64,000 bases of DNA, from contig NC_008321.1 in NCBI RefSeq assembly GCF_000014685.1, positions 1,857,001 through 1,921,000 of the forward strand, given 5' to 3'. The translations under genes were made by a program, and so were the position numbers. Below are positions 58,657-64,000 of the stretch, in pieces; the stretch's first letter is position 1, and each line of letters begins with the position of its first letter. The notes below the pieces were generated by a model that did not search any database, was not told where the DNA came from, and was given only the letters and a program-made list of their open reading frames with translations. Source of the stretch: Shewanella sp. MR-4 (GTDB lineage: Bacteria; Pseudomonadota; Gammaproteobacteria; Enterobacterales; Shewanellaceae).

Positions 58657-59523
58657 ATGAGTCAGGTATTAGACGATCTCTTATCATTATTATCCCTCGA
58701 GCAAATTGAAATCGGGCTGTTTCGTGGTCAAAGCCAAGACTTAGGATTTGGGCATGTATTTGGTGGCCAAGTGATGGGGCAAGCCCTGAGCGCCGCCAAG
58801 CAAACCGTGCCAGCCGAGCGTAAAGTCCATTCGCTGCACTCTTATTTTTTACGCGCAGGGGATGAGAAGCTCCCCATAGTCTATGAAGTGGAGAATATGC
58901 GTGACGGCGGCAGTTTCAGTGCTAGACGCGTGAGCGCAATACAAAAGGGGCGGCCGATTTTTCATATGACCTGCTCCTTCCAAGAGCCTGAGGCAGGCTT
59001 TGACCATCAAGCCCAAATGCCTGAGGTGCCGGGTCCTGAAGGGTTATTGAATCAAAATGAGTTGGCGATGACCTTAAGGGATAAAGTGCCTGCGCGCATT
59101 CTCGAAAAGTTTATGGAAGATGCGCCGATTGAGATGCGCTTAGTCAATCCTTTGCATCCCTTCGCGCCCAAAGAAACTGAACCCTATCGCTATGTGTGGC
59201 TAAGGGCGAATGGGCCAATGCCAACGGATGCCCATATTCACGAGTATTTGCTGGCCTACGCCTCTGACTTTAATTTTTTAGTCACGGCGGCTCAGCCCCA
59301 TGGCGTGTCTTTTTTAACGCCGGGGATCCGCATGGCAACAATCGATCATGCTATGTGGTTCCATCGCCCAATTAATATGGGAGAATGGTTGCTCTACAGT
59401 ATCGACAGTCCCACCGCCAGCGGTGGACGAGGTTATGTACGAGGCCAATTTTTTAATCAGCAGGGTGAGCTGGTCGCCTCGACGACTCAAGAGGGGCTGA
59501 TCCGTATGGTAAAAGGAAGTTAA
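58657..59523 (+). CDS. tesB: Acyl-CoA thioesterase II
   Basis: A double-hotdog thioesterase that hydrolyses medium- and long-chain acyl-CoA. The 288-residue protein has the characteristic FGHVFGGQVMGQALSAAKQTVP, SLHSYFLRAGD, YASDFNFLVTAAQPHGV (Asp of the catalytic triad), MATIDHAMWFHRP and FFNQQGELVASTTQEGLIR (Thr/Gln of the triad). Length equals that of E. coli TesB (286). AGGATC precedes the ATG. ybaY begins two bases after its stop codon, as in the E. coli tesB-ybaY neighbourhood, so the two form an operon. Confidence 0.94.
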   Translation: MSQVLDDLLSLLSLEQIEIGLFRGQSQDLGFGHVFGGQVMGQALSAAKQTVPAERKVHSLHSYFLRAGDEKLPIVYEVENMRDGGSFSARRVSAIQKGRPIFHMTCSFQEPEAGFDHQAQMPEVPGPEGLLNQNELAMTLRDKVPARILEKFMEDAPIEMRLVNPLHPFAPKETEPYRYVWLRANGPMPTDAHIHEYLLAYASDFNFLVTAAQPHGVSFLTPGIRMATIDHAMWFHRPINMGEWLLYSIDSPTASGGRGYVRGQFFNQQGELVASTTQEGLIRMVKGS

Positions 59524-59524
59524 T

Positions 59525-59929
59525 ATGTTGATGAAAATAAAGTTGTTTATGTCATTTTTACTGGTGACATTTGCCTTAAGTGGCTGCGTGACGGTTCAAC
59601 CCGATCCTCCAGTGGTGGTTAATGGTGCTGCGGGCTATTTGGAAAAAATTCTCCTGCCTCCAGGCAGTGAAATTACCATTGCGATTATCGATTTGAATAC
59701 CCCCGGCGTCATCATTGCCCAAAAGAGCTTTAATATCGCCAGAGCGCCAGTGCCGTTTAAGTTCTTATTACCGGCACAATCTATCGATAAACGCATTAAT
59801 TACGGCGTGGTGGCCATGATCAAGTATCAGGATAAGGTGATTTTTCAAACCTATGACCGCTTCCCTGTGATTAATAATGATAAATACACCACTGAAGTAT
59901 TGATGAAAGCGGTTCGCACTGAGCAGTAG
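59525..59929 (+). CDS. ybaY: YbaY-family lipoprotein
   Basis: A 134-residue outer- or inner-membrane lipoprotein of the YbaY/META-like type, with a signal peptide and lipobox LSGC (MLMKIKLFMSFLLVTFALSGC). The body has the repeating pattern PPGSEITIAIIDLNTPG...IAQKSFNIARAPVPFKFLLP...DKRINYGVVAMIKYQDKVIF, which is that of YbaY. Its function is unknown. AAGGAAG stands 5 bases before the ATG, only two bases after tesB ends, so translation is probably coupled. Confidence 0.85.
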   Translation: MLMKIKLFMSFLLVTFALSGCVTVQPDPPVVVNGAAGYLEKILLPPGSEITIAIIDLNTPGVIIAQKSFNIARAPVPFKFLLPAQSIDKRINYGVVAMIKYQDKVIFQTYDRFPVINNDKYTTEVLMKAVRTEQ

Positions 59930-59978
59930 GCTGAGTGTTTTAAAGCCTATTGGCAGGATGTGCGAATGCATTTTATCC

Positions 59979-60007
59979 AAAAGGGGAGTTAATCCCCTTT
60001 TTTATTA
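59979..60007. terminator. Terminator between ybaY and the LysR gene
   Basis: AAAGGGGA (59980-59987) pairs with TCCCCTTT (59993-60000) around GTTAA, followed by TTTATT. A-runs upstream let it act for both convergent genes. Confidence 0.85.
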
Positions 60008-60013
60008 TGCGGT

Positions 60014-60895
60014 TTAGCGGTTTTTCATTAAAAATTCCACAAAGGCGCGGTCGGCTTGGCTGACGGGGCGCTGCTTTTTCCACGCGATATGCAGATTTAA
60101 AAACACCGGTGGGTCAAAGGGTTTGGCGAGAATGTCGTCTTTTGGGCTGATGGCCATTTCGAGCACGCTAGTGATCCCAAATCCCTGGGAGACAATCTGT
60201 TTAATTAAGTTAATCAGGTTAGTCTCAAAGGCAATATTGGGCTTTTTACCCAATTCTTTGGCCTGGGAGAGGATCCATTCCCGGTGGAAATAGCCAGTTT
60301 TAAACATCACTAATTCATGGTCAAAGAAGTCGTTGAGGCTGACGGCAGGATGATCGGCGAGCGGATGCTCGGCGCCCATGGCGATCACCATCTGCTCACG
60401 GATCAACAATTGGCTATCGAAGTCACTCTGTAAATCTTGGGCGGTAATGATGGCGATATCCACTTCTTCCTGCTGTAACATCCGTAGCGCGTCACGGGTA
60501 CCGCCTTCAAACAGTGACAGCTTTAGCTCGGGATATTGATGGCGAAAGGCCATAAGTCGAGAGGGCAGATAGAAGGAGCCCAGCATGCCTGGCACCGCTA
60601 TCCGCACTTCCCCTGAGGTGAGATTCGCCATAGCGCGGATTTGCGCTTCGGCCTGTTTGATTTGTTTTAGGATTAAAGTGGCATGTTGATGCAGCACTAA
60701 GCCTTCGGCGGTGAGCGCGAGGTGCTTGTCATTCTTATTACTAGTGCGATTAATCAGTGTCACCCCAAGCGACTGCTCGAGCCGTTTAATGCTTTGGCTT
60801 AGGGCCGGCTGCGCCATATTGAGCTTCTTGGCCGCGGCGGTAAAACTGCCAGTATTGGCCAGTGCATCTAAATGTTTAAGTTGGCGTATATCCAT
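60014..60895 (-). CDS. LysR-family regulator, divergent from an MFS transporter
   Basis: A 293-residue LysR-type regulator with the N-terminal DNA-binding domain MDIRQLKHLDALANTGSFTAAAKKLNMAQPALSQSIKRLEQSLGVTLINR and a standard effector domain (GEVRIAVPGMLGSFYLPSRLMAF...FGITSVLEMAI). It is divergent from the MFS transporter 180 bases away, which is probably its target. Effector unknown. Confidence 0.85.
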   Translation of the reverse strand: MDIRQLKHLDALANTGSFTAAAKKLNMAQPALSQSIKRLEQSLGVTLINRTSNKNDKHLALTAEGLVLHQHATLILKQIKQAEAQIRAMANLTSGEVRIAVPGMLGSFYLPSRLMAFRHQYPELKLSLFEGGTRDALRMLQQEEVDIAIITAQDLQSDFDSQLLIREQMVIAMGAEHPLADHPAVSLNDFFDHELVMFKTGYFHREWILSQAKELGKKPNIAFETNLINLIKQIVSQGFGITSVLEMAISPKDDILAKPFDPPVFLNLHIAWKKQRPVSQADRAFVEFLMKNR

Positions 60896-61075
60896 GATTA
60901 TTCATCTTTTATGCTGGATTGTATCTATGCTCGAGAGCACTGTGCTCTAAGGGTTAATAATGCGCTACAACCCAGTACAGTCGTATCTCGCATTGCTTGG
61001 CCGATAACAGAGTGTATCGCAACTGTTAGCTATAACAAAAATCAATAATTTCAATATAAATTATCTATTATTGTT

Positions 61076-62386
61076 ATGTTATGCCCAGTGCTAATCTTTG
61101 TCTATCCTGAGAGTGATGCGTTATCGAGGCCAAAAGTGCAAGCCGTGTTAGACACTATTATCGACAGTAAACAACGTGATACCCGACTGATGTGGGCCCT
61201 GTGTGTGGCTTCCGTGGTGGTGTATATCAATCTGTATTTGATGCAGGGCATGTTACCGCTGATCGCCGAGCATTTTGCGGTATCGGGCTCTAAGGCAACC
61301 CTTATCCTTTCGGTTACCAGCTTTTCGCTGGCGTTTTCGCTGTTAATTTATGCGGTTGTGTCCGACAGAATTGGCCGCCACACGCCGATTGTCGTGAGTC
61401 TCTGGCTACTGGCGCTGTCGAATCTGCTGTTGATTTGGGCTGGGGATTTTAATGCTCTTGTCTACGTACGCTTTTTACAGGGCGTGCTGTTAGCGGCGGT
61501 GCCCGCCATTGCAATGGCCTATTTTAAGGAGCAACTCTCGCCAAGCACTATGCTCAAAGCCGCGGGTATTTATATCATGGCCAACAGTATCGGCGGGATT
61601 GTCGGTCGGTTACTGGGCGGGGTGATGTCGCAGTTTTTATCTTGGCAAGAGTCCATGTGGCTGCTGTTTTTAGTCACGCTTGCGGGCGTTGCCTTAACCA
61701 GTTATTTATTGCCTTCTGGCGCCGATGCACAGGCGGTATCGGGCGGACAAACCACCTCGCCAACACTGTCAAAACGGGCACGTTTATTACAGGATATTTA
61801 TGGCTTTAGCCATCACCTAACCGATCCGCAGATGCGTTTAGCCTATGCCATCGGTGGGATCACTTTTATGATGATGGTGAATCAATTTAGCTTTATTCAG
61901 CTGCATTTGATGGCCGCACCCTACGAGTGGAGCCGTTTCCAAGCGACGTTGATCTTCCTGTGTTATTCCAGTGGTACCGTGGCTTCTTATTTTACTGCCA
62001 AATGGCTGGCCAAATTTGGTCAGCACAAGTTATACCAATGGTCTTGGTGCTTGATGTTACTGGGCAGTTTATTGACCCTGTTCGATACTCCAGTCACGAT
62101 TTGTCTGGGCTTTTTGATGACGGCCTGTGGCTTTTTCCTAACCCACAGCTGCTGCAATTCTTTTGTGGCGATGCGCGCGAGTCGCGACCGCGCTAAAGCC
62201 ACCTCACTGTATCTGTGTTGCTATTACTTAGGCGCCGCGCTGGGCGGGCCTTACTTGATGCTGTTTTGGCATAAAGCCGAGTGGCAGGGGGTAGTGATGG
62301 GATCATTAACACTCCTTGCCTTGATAGCCTTGTCGATTGCGCGTTTGCGTTATCACCAGACCCAAATGAACCGCGTCGAGGTATAG
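61076..62386 (+). CDS. MFS transporter
   Basis: A major facilitator superfamily transporter of about 12 helices (hydrophobic stretches from TRLMWALCVASVVVYINLYLMQG to GSLTLLALIALSIARL). The loop motif SDRIGRHTPIVVS between helices 2 and 3 is the MFS A-motif type; similar sequences include YnfM-like proteins. The N-terminus is uncertain: ATG at 61076 has no ribosome-binding site, and GTG at 61136 (following GAGG at 6 bases) would give 416 residues and a more usual beginning. Substrate unknown. The divergent LysR gene probably regulates it. Confidence 0.82.
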   Translation: MLCPVLIFVYPESDALSRPKVQAVLDTIIDSKQRDTRLMWALCVASVVVYINLYLMQGMLPLIAEHFAVSGSKATLILSVTSFSLAFSLLIYAVVSDRIGRHTPIVVSLWLLALSNLLLIWAGDFNALVYVRFLQGVLLAAVPAIAMAYFKEQLSPSTMLKAAGIYIMANSIGGIVGRLLGGVMSQFLSWQESMWLLFLVTLAGVALTSYLLPSGADAQAVSGGQTTSPTLSKRARLLQDIYGFSHHLTDPQMRLAYAIGGITFMMMVNQFSFIQLHLMAAPYEWSRFQATLIFLCYSSGTVASYFTAKWLAKFGQHKLYQWSWCLMLLGSLLTLFDTPVTICLGFLMTACGFFLTHSCCNSFVAMRASRDRAKATSLYLCCYYLGAALGGPYLMLFWHKAEWQGVVMGSLTLLALIALSIARLRYHQTQMNRVEV

Positions 62387-62762
62387 CGTAGGGCTTGGCG
62401 TTTGATGTTAAATATGAGTCTAGATACTGCCGCTCATCGTGTCGGCCATGTGGGCCCATCAGCATTCTCTTGTGATTCTCGTACTCATTCGGCAACTCAT
62501 TCAAATTGAGATGCCGAAATTCATTGATAACGATCGATAGAATTTGAGTTGAATGGCTTGGATTCGGTTATTTGGACAAACTATTGTTCTAAGGGGAGAG
62601 GCCTTAGTGCACTGAGCAATTCGCGGCAAATGAAATCGCTTAAATGATTTATCATGGGCACAGCCTCATGGTAGGCTAGCGTATTCAAGATAATGCTTAA
62701 GTGGCGTTGACCATTGACCTCGTTTTAATGTCCGCCTTTCCAATAGATCAAGGTAATTCCCC
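62387..62762. other. Intergenic region before the MATE exporter
   Basis: I see no gene, terminator or clear operator in these 376 bases. A promoter for the MATE gene is presumed. Confidence 0.5.
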
Positions 62763-64000
62763 ATGACCCAAGCCAAATTCGTTGAAGGTTCGATTCTTCG
62801 TCATATCCTGGTGATGAGTTCGACCGCCGCGGTGGGGATTTCTGCCTTATTTGTGGTCGATTTACTCGATATTTTCTTCTTAAGTTTACTCGGCGAACAT
62901 GAACTGGCCGCGGCGGTGGGCTATGCGGGCAGTATTTCGTTTTTTACGACTTCTATTGGTATCGGCCTCTCGATTGCGCTCGGCGCGTTAGTATCCCGCT
63001 CGATTGGTGCAAAGGATGTCGAGTTAGCTAAACGCCTCTTGCTCAATAGTGCGGCGGTGACCACCCTAATCAGCCTTTTTGTGAGTGTGGTGGTGACCTG
63101 TTTTATCCCCGAATTAGTGACTTTGGTAGGGGCGAGCGGCCATACCGCGGAACTTGCCGAGAGTTATCTGTACATTTTGGTGCCTTCTTTACCCTTTATT
63201 TGCCTTGCGATGGCCCTTGGCGGTGCGCTGCGTGCCGTTGGGGATGCCAAGCTGTCGATGATGTCGACCTTAGCGGGCGGCGGCGTTAATGCTGTGCTGG
63301 ATCCGATTTTTATTTTCCTGTTTGCCATGGGGATTGAAGGCGCGGCACTGGCGTCGGTCCTTGCCCGTATAGCGGTCTTTATCATTGCCGGGCGCGGTGT
63401 TGTGGTAAAACATCAACTGCTAGGCAAATTTAACTTCAGCTATTTTGTTGCCGATCTCAAACCGATTTTCGCTATTGCCGGGCCTGCCATGCTGACGAAT
63501 ATCGCGACGCCCATTGGTAACGCCTTTGTGACCCGCGCGATTGCGGATTTTGGTGATGCCTATGTGGCCGGTTGGGCGGTGCTTGGCAGGTTAGTCCCGG
63601 TCACCTTTGGGATGATTTTTGCGTTATCCGGCGCCATTGGGCCGATTGTTGGGCAAAACTTTGGGGCGGGTCGATTCGACCGGGTGCGCGAGAGTTTAAC
63701 CAAGGCGATTCAATTTTGTACCTTGTATGTGGTGGTGATGTCGCTGCTGCTGTTCTTGCTCAAATCGCAGGTGGTGAGCCTGTTCGATATGAAAGGCGAT
63801 AGCGCGGCGCTTATCGAGTTTTTCTGTAGCTATATCGCGGTGTTTTTTACCTTCTCTGGCATTTTATTTGTGGCCAATGCTTCGTTTAATAATCTGGGCA
63901 AAGCGAAATACTCCACCTTGTTCAACGTCGGTAAAGCCACGTTAGGGACTGTGCCATTTGTGTATTTTGGCGCCCAGTGGGGCGGGGTATACGGTGTGTT
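62763..64000 (+). CDS. MATE-family multidrug/cation exporter, 3' end cut by window
   Basis: An uninterrupted frame runs from ATG at 62763 (MTQAKFVEGSILRHILVMSST) to the window edge, about 412 residues, with the multi-helix pattern of MATE proteins. Typical segments are LLDIFFLSLLGEHELAAAVGYAGSI, ALGALVSRSIGAKDVELAKRLL, VLDPIFIFLFAMGIEGAALASVLAR and GAIGPIVGQNFGAGRFDRVRESL. Such antiporters export drugs or metabolites with Na+ or H+. AAGG stands 9 bases before the ATG. The remaining C-terminal part (about 40-50 residues expected) lies outside the window. Confidence 0.88.
   Translation, partial: MTQAKFVEGSILRHILVMSSTAAVGISALFVVDLLDIFFLSLLGEHELAAAVGYAGSISFFTTSIGIGLSIALGALVSRSIGAKDVELAKRLLLNSAAVTTLISLFVSVVVTCFIPELVTLVGASGHTAELAESYLYILVPSLPFICLAMALGGALRAVGDAKLSMMSTLAGGGVNAVLDPIFIFLFAMGIEGAALASVLARIAVFIIAGRGVVVKHQLLGKFNFSYFVADLKPIFAIAGPAMLTNIATPIGNAFVTRAIADFGDAYVAGWAVLGRLVPVTFGMIFALSGAIGPIVGQNFGAGRFDRVRESLTKAIQFCTLYVVVMSLLLFLLKSQVVSLFDMKGDSAALIEFFCSYIAVFFTFSGILFVANASFNNLGKAKYSTLFNVGKATLGTVPFVYFGAQWGGVYGV

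Overview
The window is a stretch of gammaproteobacterial chromosome, most probably Shewanella. This is inferred from protein resemblance and gene order: monomeric NADP isocitrate dehydrogenase, leucine dehydrogenase, an astB apart from the other ast genes next to topA, a divergent ppsR/ppsA pair beside an AroH-type DAHP synthase, and a menaquinone gene. I see no rRNA, tRNA, CRISPR array, prophage or intact insertion sequence. Two truncated IS3-type transposase tails (about 4.07-4.21 and 46.58-46.8 kb) are the only mobile-element traces.

Layout. 0-4 kb: start of sodB (cut by the window edge), grxD, uraA, a DUF2066 protein and hda. 4.5-10.6 kb: an HD-GYP protein, a PKHD-type oxygenase, a PhoPQ-like two-component pair, a small membrane protein and a dicarboxylate/amino-acid:cation symporter. 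10.8-14.5 kb: a 1224-residue Big_1-repeat surface lipoprotein. 14.5-24.7 kb: astB, topA, a membrane-anchored coiled-coil protein, cysB, a LuxR-type response regulator, a hotdog thioesterase, aroH and ppsR. 24.8-31.5 kb: ppsA, ydiJ, a DUF1285 protein and a MarR regulator. 31.7-37.9 kb: a large secreted subtilase, a small membrane protein, leucine dehydrogenase and a DUF4826 protein. 38-46.6 kb: roxA, purB, hflD, mnmA, nudJ, rluE and icd, which is the E. coli neighbourhood minus phoPQ (here 30 kb away). 47-52.2 kb: a guanidine-II riboswitch with its SugE/Gdx exporter, gnd, and a kexin-like lipoprotein protease followed by a separate propeptide-like chaperone gene. 52.5-64 kb: two unrecognised proteins, a LysR/DoxX/LigB-dioxygenase locus, menA, an SDR-like protein, tesB-ybaY, a LysR/MFS pair and a MATE exporter cut by the window end.

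How genes work together. Central carbon control is visible in two HexR-like palindromes, upstream of ppsA and gnd; ppsR is the kinase/phosphorylase that sets PpsA activity. A LiuR-like palindrome lies upstream of leucine dehydrogenase. The most interesting loci are (i) the ASP/ORF2-like protease-chaperone pair at 49.6-52.2 kb, with an unusual N-terminal lipoprotein anchor and cadherin-like domain, (ii) the compact guanidine-II riboswitch directly before its exporter gene, and (iii) several perfect or near-perfect inverted repeats in promoter regions that have no assigned regulator.
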